From contig NZ_LZLY01000097.1 in NCBI RefSeq assembly GCF_001673535.1, positions 177,840 to 241,839 on the forward strand: a stretch of DNA of 64,000 bases, written 5' to 3'. The number at the start of each line of letters is the position of its first letter. Position 1 is the first letter of the stretch. A program made the position numbers and the translations under genes. Of this stretch, positions 44,567 through 55,162 are shown piece by piece. The notes beneath the pieces were generated by a model. It did no database searches and was not told where the DNA came from. It saw only the letters and a list, made by a program, of their open reading frames with translations. This stretch comes from Mycobacterium sp. 1081908.1. GTDB lineage: Bacteria; Actinomycetota; Actinomycetes; Mycobacteriales; Mycobacteriaceae.

Positions 44567-45774
44567 CCGTGCAGACCGAAAAGCCGGTCTTGGATCCCTA
44601 CGACTACGACTTCCACGAGGATCCCTACCCGTACTACAAGCGACTGCGCGACGAGGCGCCGCTGTACCGCAACGAGGACCTGAACTTCTGGGCGCTGTCC
44701 CGGCATCAGGACGTGCTGCAGGGATTCCGCAACAGCACAACGCTTTCCAACAAGTACGGCGTCTCGCTGGATCCGGCGTCGCGCGGCCCGCACGCCAGCA
44801 AGACGATGTCGTTTCTGGCGATGGACGATCCCGCTCATCTGCGCCTGCGGACGCTGGTGTCAAAAGGCTTCACGCCAAGGCGGATTCGGGAACTCGAGCC
44901 CCGCGTCACGGACATCGCCACGCGGCACCTGGACACCATGCTGGAAAGGTCCGGGGCCGGGGCGGTCGACTACATCGACGAGTTCGCCGGGAAGCTGCCC
45001 ATGGACGTCATCTCCGAGCTGATGGGCGTCCCCGAGCCGGACCGCGCACAGGTCCGCGCCTGGGCCGACGGCGTGATGCACCGCGACGAGGGCGTCACCG
45101 ACGTGCCGCCGGAGGCCGTCGAGGCCTCCATCAACCTCATCGTCTACTACCAAGGGATGGTGGCCGAGAGGCGCAAGAAGCTGACGGACGACCTGACGTC
45201 GGCGCTGCTGGAAGCCGAGATCGACGGCGACCGGCTCACCGACGACGAGATCCTCGGCTTCATGTTCCTCATGGTGATCGCCGGCAACGAGACGACCACC
45301 AAACTCCTTGCCAACGCCGCCTTTTGGGGCCACAAGAATCCCGACCAGCTGGGCCCGGTCTACGCCGACCTGTCCCGGGTGCCGCTGTGGGTCGAGGAGA
45401 CGCTGCGTTACGACACCTCCAGCCAGATCCTGGCCCGCACGGTGTCCGGAGAGCTCACCCTCTACGACACCACGATCCCGGAGGGCGACGTCCTGCTGCT
45501 GCTGCCCGGATCGGGCCACCGCGACGAGCGGGTCTTCGACAAGCCCGACGACTTCCTGATCGGTCGCGAAATCGGGCCCAAGCTACTGAGTTTCGGCAGC
45601 GGCGCACACTTCTGCCTGGGCGCCCACCTCGCCCGGATGGAGGCCAGAGTCGCGCTCACCGAGTTGTTCAAGCGAATCCGCGGATATGAGGTGGACGAGG
45701 CCAACGCCGTCCGCGTCCACTCCAGCAACGTCCGCGGATTCGCTCACCTACCGATGACCGTGGAGGTCCGCTGA
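44563..45774 (+). CDS. cyp123: Cytochrome P450 CYP123
   Basis: 403 residues from ATG overlapping the TetR stop. I-helix FMFLMVIAGNETTTKLLANA, K-helix EETLRYDTSS and heme loop LLSFGSGAHFCLGAHLARME with the proximal cysteine. A soluble class I P450; the ferredoxin at 47963 is the likely electron donor. The SDR begins directly after its stop. Substrate unknown. Matches Rv0766c in order and length. Confidence 0.94.
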   Translation: MTVQTEKPVLDPYDYDFHEDPYPYYKRLRDEAPLYRNEDLNFWALSRHQDVLQGFRNSTTLSNKYGVSLDPASRGPHASKTMSFLAMDDPAHLRLRTLVSKGFTPRRIRELEPRVTDIATRHLDTMLERSGAGAVDYIDEFAGKLPMDVISELMGVPEPDRAQVRAWADGVMHRDEGVTDVPPEAVEASINLIVYYQGMVAERRKKLTDDLTSALLEAEIDGDRLTDDEILGFMFLMVIAGNETTTKLLANAAFWGHKNPDQLGPVYADLSRVPLWVEETLRYDTSSQILARTVSGELTLYDTTIPEGDVLLLLPGSGHRDERVFDKPDDFLIGREIGPKLLSFGSGAHFCLGAHLARMEARVALTELFKRIRGYEVDEANAVRVHSSNVRGFAHLPMTVEVR

Positions 45775-46598
45775 ATGCCCCGCTTCGACCCGTTGCCCGA
45801 ACGTCGGCCCACGATCGTGGCCGGCGCATCCTCCGGGATCGGGGAGGCCACCGCCATCGAACTCGCGGCGCACGGCTTCCCCGTCGCCCTGGGGGCCCGG
45901 CGGGTCGAAAAGCTCAACGACATCGTCGGCAAGATCAACGCCGAGGGCGGCGAGGCAGTCGGATTCCACCTGGACGTCACCGACCCGAATTCGGTCAAGT
46001 CCTTTGTCGCACAGTCGGTCGACGCGCTCGGTGACGTCGAGGTGCTGGTGACCGGCGCCGGCGACACCTACTTCGGCAAGCTCGCGGAGATCACCACCGA
46101 CGAGTTCGAGTCGCAGCTGCAGATCCACCTCGTCGGCGCCAACCGGCTCGCTGCCGCGGTGCTGCCGGGCATGCTGGAGCGGCAGCGCGGCGACCTGATC
46201 TTCGTCGGCTCCGATGTGGCGCTGCGGCAGCGGCCGCACATGGGCGCCTACGGCGCGGCCAAGGCGGCGCTCGTCGCGATGGTCACCAACTTCCAGATGG
46301 AGCTCGAGGGCACCGGCGTGCGGGCCTCGATCGTGCATCCCGGCCCGACGAAGACGTCGATGGGCTGGAGCTTGCCGGCCGAGAAGATCGGGCCCGCGCT
46401 AGAGGACTGGGCCAAATGGGGCCAGGCCCGCCACGACTATTTCCTGCGCGCCGCAGACCTGGCGCGAGCCATCACGTTCGTCGCCGAGACGCCGCGCGGT
46501 GGCTTCATCGCGAACATGGAGCTGCAGCCCGAAGCGCCGTTGGCCGACAAGAAAGATCGCCAGAAGCTCGCGCTCGGCGAAGAAGGGATGCCAGGCCA

Positions 46599-46602
<4 letters not shown>
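45775..46602 (+). CDS. SDR-family oxidoreductase
   Basis: 275 residues. Begins at the base after the cyp123 stop. TIVAGASSGIGEATAIELAA (cofactor), LVTGAGDTYF in place of NNAG, and YGAAK for the Tyr-Lys pair. The C-terminus has IVHPGPTKTSMGWSL. Sits between two P450s, so it may oxidise or reduce a P450 product. Stop overlaps the cyp51 start. Rv0765c-like. Confidence 0.93.
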
Positions 46603-48172
<1,570 letters not shown>

Positions 48173-48174
48173 CG

Positions 48175-48729
48175 ATGATGTCGGAGCCGTCACACTCACG
48201 CGCGGAACTCGAGGCATGGGTCGACCGCTGGCTGCAGGCCAACAGGGACTGCGAAAAGGCCGGCGACTGGAAGCCGCTGGCGGACTTCTACGCCAAGGAC
48301 GCAACCTACGGCTGGAACATCGGCCCCAAGGAAGACGTGATGTGCGTCGGCGTCGACGAGATCCGCGACATCGCGCTTGGCCTCGAGATGGAGGGCCTGG
48401 AGAACTGGGTCTACGAGTACCAGAAGGTGCTCATCGACGAGAAGCAGGGCGAGATCGTCGGCTTCTGGAAGCAGATCGTCAACAAGACCGACGGCACCCA
48501 GGACGAGATCTACGGCATCGGCGGCAGCTGGTTCCGCCTCAACAGCGACCAGCTCATCGAGTGGCAGCGCGACTTCTTCGACTTCGGTCACGTCGCGAAG
48601 ATGTTCGCGACCCTGATCGAGTCCGGCGATTTATCCGCCGGCATGCAGAGGCGGATCGAACGCAGCGTCGCCGGCGAAAAGCTTCCGGGCTACTACCCGA
48701 TCGGCCGGGCGCCCGTCCCGATCTGGTGA
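48175..48729 (+). CDS. SnoaL/NTF2-like conserved protein
   Basis: 184 residues from ATG at 48175, two bases after the ferredoxin stop. WVDRWLQANRDCEKAGDWKP, DATYGWNIGPKEDVMCVGVD, and WRDFFDFG-like endings (WQRDFFDFGHVAKMFATLIE) fit the nuclear transport factor 2 fold, larger than usual. It might bind or isomerise the product of the P450 steps. Last gene of the cyp123-cyp51 run. Matches Rv0762c. Confidence 0.85.
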   Translation: MMSEPSHSRAELEAWVDRWLQANRDCEKAGDWKPLADFYAKDATYGWNIGPKEDVMCVGVDEIRDIALGLEMEGLENWVYEYQKVLIDEKQGEIVGFWKQIVNKTDGTQDEIYGIGGSWFRLNSDQLIEWQRDFFDFGHVAKMFATLIESGDLSAGMQRRIERSVAGEKLPGYYPIGRAPVPIW

Positions 48730-48780
48730 TCTCCCAACCGGTCGGTGGTCCCCCCTTGTTTACAGCCCGGTGACGCACGT

Positions 48781-48786
48781 CATAAT
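48781..48786 (+). promoter_or_regulatory. Candidate -10 box upstream of adhB
   Basis: CATAAT within GTCATAATGGTCTGG, some 98 bases before the adhB start and 14 bases before the AGAACACGTTCT palindrome. No clear -35. If used, the adhB leader would be about 90 bases. Confidence 0.35.
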
Positions 48787-48799
48787 GGTCTGGCGAACG

Positions 48800-48811
48800 A
48801 GAACACGTTCT
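48800..48811. promoter_or_regulatory. AGAAC-AC-GTTCT palindrome upstream of adhB
   Basis: AGAACACGTTCT, perfect 5+5 arms, continued on the right by A to resemble TnnAACnnGTTnnA, the published consensus for the cholesterol regulator KstR (TetR); the left outermost base is G instead of T. It lies 72 bases before the adhB ATG and just downstream of a CATAAT box. This is a candidate KstR-type site on sequence grounds only. Confidence 0.5.
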
Positions 48812-48883
48812 AAAAATGACATCAGGGCCCTGACCGGCCATCTTGCCGAATTTTCGGCCGGAGCTTGCTAACGGAGGTTGTTC

Positions 48884-50011
48884 ATGAAGACAAAAGGCGC
48901 TCTGATCTGGGAGTTCAACCAGCCGTGGTCCATCGAGGAGATCGAGATCGGCGACCCGCAGGCCCACGAGGTCAAGATCCAGATGGAAGCGGCCGGTATG
49001 TGCCACTCCGACCATCACCTAGTTACCGGCGGCATCCCGATGGCGGGCTTCCCGGTGCTGGGCGGCCACGAGGGCGCGGGCATCGTCACCGAGGTCGGCC
49101 CCGGCGTGGAGGATATCGCCCCGGGCGACCACGTGGTGCTGTCGTTCATCCCCTCCTGCGGGTCCTGCCCGACCTGTCAGGCCGGCTTGCGCAACCTGTG
49201 TGACCTCGGCGCCGGGCTGCTCGGCGGCGCCGCGGTATCCGACGGCACCTTCCGCATCCAGGCCCGCGGCCAGAACGTCTTTCCCATGACGCTGCTGGGC
49301 ACGTTCTCGCCGTACATGGTCGTGCACCGCAGCTCGGTGGTGAAGATCGACCCGTCGGTCCCGTTCGAGGTGGCCGCCCTGGTCGGCTGCGGCGTCACCA
49401 CCGGCTACGGTTCGGCGGTCCGCACCGCCGACATCCGGCCCGGCCAGGACGTCGCCATCGTCGGCGTCGGGGGCGTGGGCATGGCGGCGCTGCAGGGCGC
49501 CGTCAACGCGGGCGCCCGCTACATCTTCGCGATCGACCCGGTGGAGTGGAAGCGCGACCAGGCCCTCAAGTTCGGCGCCACGCACGTCTACCCCGACATC
49601 AACGCCGCGCTGGCGGGCATGGCGGAGGTCACTTACGGCCTGATGGCTCACAAGGTGGTCGTGACGGTCGGCGAGCTGCACGGCGCCGACGTCGACGCCT
49701 ACCTGAACATCACCCAAAAGGGCGGCACCTGCGTGCTGACCGCGATCGGCAGCCTGCTGGACACCAACGTCACGCTGAACCTCGCGATGCTCACCCTCAT
49801 GCAGAAGAACCTGCAGGGCACCATCTTCGGCGGCGGCAACCCGCAGTACGACATCCCGCAACTGCTGTCGATGTACAAGGCCGGCAAGCTGAACCTGGAT
49901 GACATGATCACCCGTCAGTACAAGCTCGAGCAGATCAACGACGGGTACCAGGACATGCTGGACGGCAAGAACATTCGCGGCGTCATCCGGTACACCGACG
50001 CCGACCGGTAA
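48884..50011 (+). CDS. adhB: NDMA-dependent zinc alcohol dehydrogenase (AdhB)
   Basis: 375 residues from ATG at 48884, with GGAGG eight bases before. Zinc alcohol dehydrogenase: catalytic-zinc CHSDHHLVTGGIP, GHEGAGIVTEVGPGVED, structural-zinc cysteines in SCGSCPTCQAGLRNLC, cofactor-binding VAIVGVGGVGMAALQGAVNA. It matches the group with tightly bound nicotinamide that needs an external acceptor (mycofactocin in vivo). Probably oxidises an alcohol generated by the upstream P450s. Fifteen bases to the flavoprotein gene. Rv0761c-like. Confidence 0.94.
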   Translation: MKTKGALIWEFNQPWSIEEIEIGDPQAHEVKIQMEAAGMCHSDHHLVTGGIPMAGFPVLGGHEGAGIVTEVGPGVEDIAPGDHVVLSFIPSCGSCPTCQAGLRNLCDLGAGLLGGAAVSDGTFRIQARGQNVFPMTLLGTFSPYMVVHRSSVVKIDPSVPFEVAALVGCGVTTGYGSAVRTADIRPGQDVAIVGVGGVGMAALQGAVNAGARYIFAIDPVEWKRDQALKFGATHVYPDINAALAGMAEVTYGLMAHKVVVTVGELHGADVDAYLNITQKGGTCVLTAIGSLLDTNVTLNLAMLTLMQKNLQGTIFGGGNPQYDIPQLLSMYKAGKLNLDDMITRQYKLEQINDGYQDMLDGKNIRGVIRYTDADR

Positions 50012-50026
50012 TCCGACCGGTCCTCG

Positions 50027-52039
50027 GTGACCAGCTTTCCGCACCTCTTGGCGCCGGGACGAATCGGCGCCATGGCGGTGCGCAACCGGGTGGTCATGTC
50101 TCCCATGGAGACGATGTACGGCACCCCGGACGGGCTGCCGTCACAGCGCACCCGCGACTACTTCGCCGCGCGCGCCAAGGGCGGGGTCGGCCTGATCACG
50201 TTGGGCGCCACCGGTGTCGACCACCATCACCCCGAGACGCCCGGGGGCCTGCACCTGGCCACCGACGACGCGGTCGAGGCGCACCGGGCGCTGGTCGAGG
50301 TAGTACACGAACACGGCGCCAAGATCCAGCCCCAGATCGTGCACGCCGGGCCCGACGGGCTCGGCCCGGAGATCTTCGGCGTCACCTCGCTGGGGCCCTC
50401 GGTGATCCCCTCCTACCTCACCGGGCGACCGTCGACCGAGATCAGCAAGCGGCAGCTGTGCGAGGTGTTCGATCTGTTCAAGGCCGCCGCCCGGCGCGCC
50501 GTCGAGGCCGGGTACGACGGCATCGAGCTGCACGCCGCACACGGTTACATGCTGTTGGGGTCTTTCCTTGCCCCACAACGCAACCGGCGCACCGACGACT
50601 ACCGCGGCGACACGGCGCGCGGCCGGGTGCGGGTGGTGCTGGAGGCGCTGGCCGCGATCCGCTCGGAAATCGGCGACGCCCTGCCGATCACGTTGCGAAT
50701 CTCCGGCTACGAGCGGGTCGCGGGAGGACGGCCGATCTATGAAACCGCGCGGCTGGCCACCGAACTCGTGGCTGCCGGTGTGAACGCGTTTCACGTCAGC
50801 GGCGGCGTGATCGACCGGCTCGTCACCGGGATGGTCAACGGTGCCGACGACGGGGACGAGCTCAACGTCGGCGCCGCGGCCGCGGTCAAGCAGGTGGTCG
50901 ACGTGCCGGTGATCGCCGTGGGCCGCATCCACGACCCGGTCCGGGCCGAACGAATCCTGGCCGAGGGCCGCGCCGACTTCATCGCGATGGGCCGTCCACT
51001 GCTGGCCGACCCCGAGCTGCCCGCCAAGCTGCGGTCCGGCCGGGCCGATCGGATCCGCAAATGCATATCGTGTGAAAACTGCATCGACGCAATGGAACAG
51101 CGCTTCTCCGTCGACTGCGCCATCAATCCCCGCACGGGCAAGGAGCGCGAGCTGGCCGCCCCTCTCGCCGACCGCGCCAAGCGCGTGGTGGTGGTCGGCG
51201 GCGGCCCGGCCGGCCTGGAGGCCGCCCGCGTGGCCGCCGAACGAGGCCACCGCGTCACGCTTTTCGAGCGCGGTGGCCAACTGGGCGGGGCATTGCGCTG
51301 GGCGTCGGTGCTGCATCCGGAGAACCGGCCGTTTCTGCAATACCTGCGCGACGAGATCAAGGCGAGCGCCGTCAAGATCCGGTTGGGCCAAAGCGTTTCC
51401 GCCGATGAGGTGGCCGCACAAGCGCCCGACGCGGTGGTGGTGGCCACCGGCGGTCACGTTGCCGTTCCGACCATTCCAGGAGCGGACCTGCCACACGTGC
51501 ACACTGGTCCCGGGTTGCGCGAGATGCTCGATGGCCGCCTGTTCGCCGGCCGGCGACAGCGGCTGGTGCACCCGGCAGCGTTCCGTCTGGCGAGCCGCGT
51601 GTGGATGCCATTGGGCCGGCGGGTCGCCATCGTCGGCGGCGACCTGGTCGCCCTCGAACTCGCCGAATTCCTGGCCGGCCGGGGCCGGTTCGTGTCGATT
51701 CTCGAGGCGGGCAAGGACATTGCGCCCGAGGTGGGCAACAAACGCAAGACCGAGCACATGGATCGCCTCGACCGGCTCGGCGTCACCGTGCACGTCCGCG
51801 CGGCCGTCGAACGGATCACCACGCGGGCCGTGGTGTTCGCGCCCGCCGGCGGCGCCACCCGGCAGCTGGCCGCCGACAGCGTCGTCATCGCCGGAACGGT
51901 CCAGCCCGACACCGCCCTGTTCGACACCCTGCTCGCCGCCATGCCGGGCGCCGAGGTGCACGCCGCCGGCGACTGCACCGGCCTGGGCCTCATCCGCAAA
52001 GCCACCGAGGAAGGCGCACGCGCCGCGTGCGCAATCTAG
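50027..52039 (+). CDS. Old Yellow Enzyme-type NADH:flavin oxidoreductase, 2,4-dienoyl-CoA reductase-like
   Basis: 670 residues from GTG at 50027. N-terminal FMN TIM barrel (about 1-360) of the Old Yellow Enzyme family: RNRVVMSPMETMYGTPDGLP, GYDGIELHAAHGYMLLGSFL, ADFIAMGRPLLADPELPAKL. Then an iron-sulfur cysteine cluster, CISCENCIDAM with a later Cys in SVDCAINP, and a C-terminal FAD/NAD part with VVVVGGGPAGLEAARVAAER. This is the trimethylamine dehydrogenase/dienoyl-CoA reductase layout. It reduces activated double bonds. It is not present between adhB and the KSI gene in my memory of M. tuberculosis, so likely an addition. Confidence 0.92.
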   Translation: MTSFPHLLAPGRIGAMAVRNRVVMSPMETMYGTPDGLPSQRTRDYFAARAKGGVGLITLGATGVDHHHPETPGGLHLATDDAVEAHRALVEVVHEHGAKIQPQIVHAGPDGLGPEIFGVTSLGPSVIPSYLTGRPSTEISKRQLCEVFDLFKAAARRAVEAGYDGIELHAAHGYMLLGSFLAPQRNRRTDDYRGDTARGRVRVVLEALAAIRSEIGDALPITLRISGYERVAGGRPIYETARLATELVAAGVNAFHVSGGVIDRLVTGMVNGADDGDELNVGAAAAVKQVVDVPVIAVGRIHDPVRAERILAEGRADFIAMGRPLLADPELPAKLRSGRADRIRKCISCENCIDAMEQRFSVDCAINPRTGKERELAAPLADRAKRVVVVGGGPAGLEAARVAAERGHRVTLFERGGQLGGALRWASVLHPENRPFLQYLRDEIKASAVKIRLGQSVSADEVAAQAPDAVVVATGGHVAVPTIPGADLPHVHTGPGLREMLDGRLFAGRRQRLVHPAAFRLASRVWMPLGRRVAIVGGDLVALELAEFLAGRGRFVSILEAGKDIAPEVGNKRKTEHMDRLDRLGVTVHVRAAVERITTRAVVFAPAGGATRQLAADSVVIAGTVQPDTALFDTLLAAMPGAEVHAAGDCTGLGLIRKATEEGARAACAI

Positions 52040-52054
52040 AGACAGGAGAACACC

Positions 52055-52477
52055 ATGACCGAAACAGCTCAGGCCTCCCCGGCCCTGGCCGCGTCGCAAT
52101 CATCGTGGCGCTGCGTGCAAGCCCACGACCGGGAGGGCTGGCTGGCGCTGATGGCCGACGACGTCGTCGTCGAGGACCCGATCGGCAAGTCCGTCACCAA
52201 CCCCGACGGTGACGGCGTCAAGGGCAAGGACGGCGTCGCGGCCTTCTACGACAACAACATCGCGGCCAACCAGCTGACCATCACATGCGAGGAGACGTTC
52301 CCGTCGAGTTCGCCGGACGAGATCGCCCACATCCTGGTACTGCACAGCAAGTTCGAGGGCGGATTCACCAGCACGGTGCGCGGGGTGTTCACCTACAAGG
52401 TCAACGACGCGGGCCTGATCACCAACATGCGCGGATACTGGAATCTCGACATGATGAAGTTCGGTAAGGAGGACTGA
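52055..52477 (+). CDS. Ketosteroid isomerase-like (NTF2-fold) protein
   Basis: 140 residues. KSI fold: SSWRCVQAHDREGWLALMAD, DVVVEDPIGKSVTNPDGDGV and GVFTYKVNDAGLITNMRGYW. Rv0760c in M. tuberculosis, its likely counterpart, has a KSI-like structure that binds steroids. It could isomerise or bind a steroid in the pathway of the neighbouring dehydrogenases. ATG at 52055, preceded by GACAGGAG. Convergent with the propeller-like gene, five bases away. Confidence 0.92.
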   Translation: MTETAQASPALAASQSSWRCVQAHDREGWLALMADDVVVEDPIGKSVTNPDGDGVKGKDGVAAFYDNNIAANQLTITCEETFPSSSPDEIAHILVLHSKFEGGFTSTVRGVFTYKVNDAGLITNMRGYWNLDMMKFGKED

Positions 52478-52482
52478 GCCGA

Positions 52483-53919
52483 TCAGCCGATGCGCCCGAG
52501 CCCGGTGAGGTTGCCCTGCATGGCCTTGCCGTCCATCAGCACCATGGTCGGCGTCTGCAGCGGATCGCTGAGGATGGTGGCTGACTTCGGCTGCTGCCAC
52601 AACAGCGCCCCGTTGCCGGCGTCGACCACGCCGTAGGCGAACAGGTCGAGCGGTGTGGTCTTGTCGCGCCCGATGCGCGTGATGGTGTAGAGCAGGCCGT
52701 CCGCGGTCGACAGGTGCGGTAGCGCCGCGCTGCGAACTTTGTTCTCCCACACGGTGTGACAGCCGGGGTTGTCGACGTCGACCCGGGTCATGCCACCGAC
52801 GAACGGCGCGGTCGGCGGCACCGCGGGTGGCGCGCCAGCGGGAACCGCGGGGTAGGGGTAGCCGTAGGTGCTGGACACGAACACGGAGTTTCCGACCCCG
52901 ATCGGCGCGTTCTCGCTGCCGGGGCCGCCAAGGGTCAAAACCGGTTGCTGGCAGATCAATTGGCCGGTGCCTGACTGGTAGACAAGCGCGTGCACCTGGG
53001 GGCTGGCGTTGTCGACGATGGTCAGGTAGTCGGCGCCGCTGGTCGGGCCGAAGTACACCGGCGTGGATCCGGTCCCCCAGCTCAGCTGGCCGGGCTTGCG
53101 GGCTGGGCCGCGGTCATAGGTTTGGCGCCAAAGGATTTGCGGGTTTCCCGCGATGTCGAGGTTCAGCTCGTAGACCGCGAAGGTGGTGGCCACCGCGACG
53201 CGCCCGCTGGGCGCCGACGAGATGCTGTTGGCCACCTGCTCGCCGGCGGGCAGCTGCACGGTGGCGACGCCGCCGCCCGGCTTCGATACGCCCACGACGC
53301 CGTTGCCGGTGGCGAACCAGACGTTGCCCGCGTAGTCGGGGACCAGTCCCACCGAGTTGTCGCCGGCGGGTATCGCACCGGACAGGTCGGTGGACTCGGT
53401 GATGACCAGCTTCCAACAGCCCAGCGCCCCGTCCTTGACATGGGCGATGCGCAGCAGGTGGTTGGTGCCGTCGATCATCACGGCCTGGTTGTTGTTGTCG
53501 AGGTAGGCGTAGACGCCGCCGAGCAGGCCGCCCTTGGCGACGTGCAGCTTGGCCAGCGGGACGAAGACGGGCACCCAGCCCCCGGGATCGATCAGGACGA
53601 TGGTCGGGGTCTGGCCGATGTCGGTGGTGCACAGCGCCAACACCAGCCCGTCGGTGCCCTGCATGATCGTCGGGCACGCCGCCAGCAGCGGGTAGCCGAA
53701 GATGGGAACCAGGTGGGCGCCGGGGCCGGAAAGCGGTCCGGCGTCGGAGGATTCGGAGTCGTTGTGCAGCGACGCGAGCCCCAGCGGCGCCATGAATGGG
53801 TTGGGCGGCGCCAACGGCCCGAACGCGGCTGCGGCCCGCACCGGTGACGCACCTCCGGCGGCGAGGGCCGGGGCCATGGCGATGGCGCAAGCGGCCAGCA
53901 ATGCCACGGGAAACCGCAC
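52483..53919 (-). CDS. Exported beta-propeller-like protein
   Basis: 478 residues. Signal peptide FPVALLAACAIAMAPALAAG at the start, cleaved near GGASP. The rest consists of repeated Gly- and Asp-rich strands such as VGLVPDYAGNVWFATGNGVV, SSAPSGRVAVATTFAVYELN and GSTPVYFGPTSGADYLTIVD, the pattern of a PQQ/NHL-type propeller. No metal or quinone ligand set is obvious. Probably an outer-membrane or periplasmic binding or sensor protein. Not part of the adhB operon (opposite strand). Confidence 0.72.
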   Translation of the reverse strand: MRFPVALLAACAIAMAPALAAGGASPVRAAAAFGPLAPPNPFMAPLGLASLHNDSESSDAGPLSGPGAHLVPIFGYPLLAACPTIMQGTDGLVLALCTTDIGQTPTIVLIDPGGWVPVFVPLAKLHVAKGGLLGGVYAYLDNNNQAVMIDGTNHLLRIAHVKDGALGCWKLVITESTDLSGAIPAGDNSVGLVPDYAGNVWFATGNGVVGVSKPGGGVATVQLPAGEQVANSISSAPSGRVAVATTFAVYELNLDIAGNPQILWRQTYDRGPARKPGQLSWGTGSTPVYFGPTSGADYLTIVDNASPQVHALVYQSGTGQLICQQPVLTLGGPGSENAPIGVGNSVFVSSTYGYPYPAVPAGAPPAVPPTAPFVGGMTRVDVDNPGCHTVWENKVRSAALPHLSTADGLLYTITRIGRDKTTPLDLFAYGVVDAGNGALLWQQPKSATILSDPLQTPTMVLMDGKAMQGNLTGLGRIG

Positions 53920-54029
53920 AGAGGTCTCCTCCCGTGAATTGCGTACAGTGATTTTCCCGAGGTCGCGGAACGAAATCGCAACGGTGCGCTAACGATTCGG
54001 CTTCGAGACGGCGTGGCGGAGGCGGTTGC

Positions 54030-54665
54030 TCAGCGGCGGGTAAAGCTCAGATGCGTGACGCCGCTGGGGCTGGTCACAGACTCCACCGCGAACCGCTGCT
54101 CGAGGCCCTCCAGTCCCTGCCACAGCGGCTCCCCACGCCCCAAGATGATGGGCACCACCGCGACGTGCAGCCGGTCGACGAGGTCCTCGGCGAGGAACTG
54201 CCGAACGCTTGACGGTCCCCCACCGAGGCGAATGTCGAGTCCTCCGGCGGCTTTTCGGGCGATCTCAAGAGCTTCGGCTGGGCTGGCATCGATGAAGTGG
54301 AACGTGGTGCCACCGTCCATCTCGATCGGCGGCCGGGGGTGGTGGGTAAGCACGAAGACCGGGGTGTGAAACGGCGGGTCGCCGCCCCACCAGCCTTTCC
54401 AGTCATCGCCGCTGTCCCATGGCTCGAACTTGTTGCGTCCCATGATTTCGGCGCCGATGCCGGGCGCCCACGTGCGGGCCAGGGCGTCGTCGATGCCCGT
54501 CGTACCGCCCGACTCGCCGTGCATCGCGCGGAAGGTGCGCGTCGCGAAGAACCACTCGTGCAACCGGCCGCCGGCGTGCCCGAACGGGGCGTCCGCGCTT
54601 TGTCCGATGCCGGTACCGAAACCGTCGAGGGAAATCGAAAAATTGTGCACGCGCACCTGCGACAT
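54030..54665 (-). CDS. Dihydrofolate reductase-family (RibD C-terminal-like) protein
   Basis: 211 residues from ATG at 54665. RibD-C/DHFR-like fold: [40 protein letters not shown] and [20 protein letters not shown] followed by [20 protein letters not shown]. This widespread small NADPH-dependent reductase family includes riboflavin reductases and lacks clear assignment in most actinobacteria. The gene lies between the propeller protein and the HIT gene (divergent from the HIT gene by 92 bases). Confidence 0.9.
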   Translation of the reverse strand: MSQVRVHNFSISLDGFGTGIGQSADAPFGHAGGRLHEWFFATRTFRAMHGESGGTTGIDDALARTWAPGIGAEIMGRNKFEPWDSGDDWKGWWGGDPPFHTPVFVLTHHPRPPIEMDGGTTFHFIDASPAEALEIARKAAGGLDIRLGGGPSSVRQFLAEDLVDRLHVAVVPIILGRGEPLWQGLEGLEQRFAVESVTSPSGVTHLSFTRR

Positions 54666-54757
54666 GGCGGGACTCCTATTGCGTCGTGGGTCGTCGCAGT
54701 GTTGACCGTCCGCACCCGCCAAACTCATCGGTCGATCGCCGAACCTATGCTGGGGCC

Positions 54758-55162
54758 ATGGCGTCGATCTTCACCAAGATCATCAACCGTGAACTTCCCG
54801 GCCGTTTCGTCTACGAGGACGACGACATCGTCGCGTTCCTGACGATCGAGCCGATGACGCAGGGCCACACGCTGGTGGTGCCCCGCGCCGAGATCGATCA
54901 GTGGCAGGACGTCGACGGTGCGGTGTTCGCCCGCGTCATGGCGGTGAGCCAGCTGATCGGCAAGGCCGTGTGCAAGGCGTTCCGGGTGGAGCGTGCCGGC
55001 ATGATCATCGCCGGGCTGGAGGTGCCCCATCTGCACGTCCACGTCTTCCCCACCCGCAGCCTGAAGGACTTCGGCTTCGCCAACGTGGACCGCAATCCGT
55101 CATCCGAATCCCTCGATGCGGCCCAGGCCAAGATCAAGGCGGCGCTGGCTCAGCTGGCGTGA
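54758..55162 (+). CDS. HIT-family nucleotide-binding hydrolase
   Basis: 134 residues from ATG at 54758; the upstream frame is not coding. The histidine triad is HLHVHV at residues 91-96 (His91, His93, His95), with [20 protein letters not shown] and [10 protein letters not shown] at the start. HIT proteins hydrolyse nucleoside phosphoramidates or AMP esters. Its last 13 bases overlap the phoR 3' end in convergent orientation. Rv0759c-like. Confidence 0.94.
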   Translation: MASIFTKIINRELPGRFVYEDDDIVAFLTIEPMTQGHTLVVPRAEIDQWQDVDGAVFARVMAVSQLIGKAVCKAFRVERAGMIIAGLEVPHLHVHVFPTRSLKDFGFANVDRNPSSESLDAAQAKIKAALAQLA

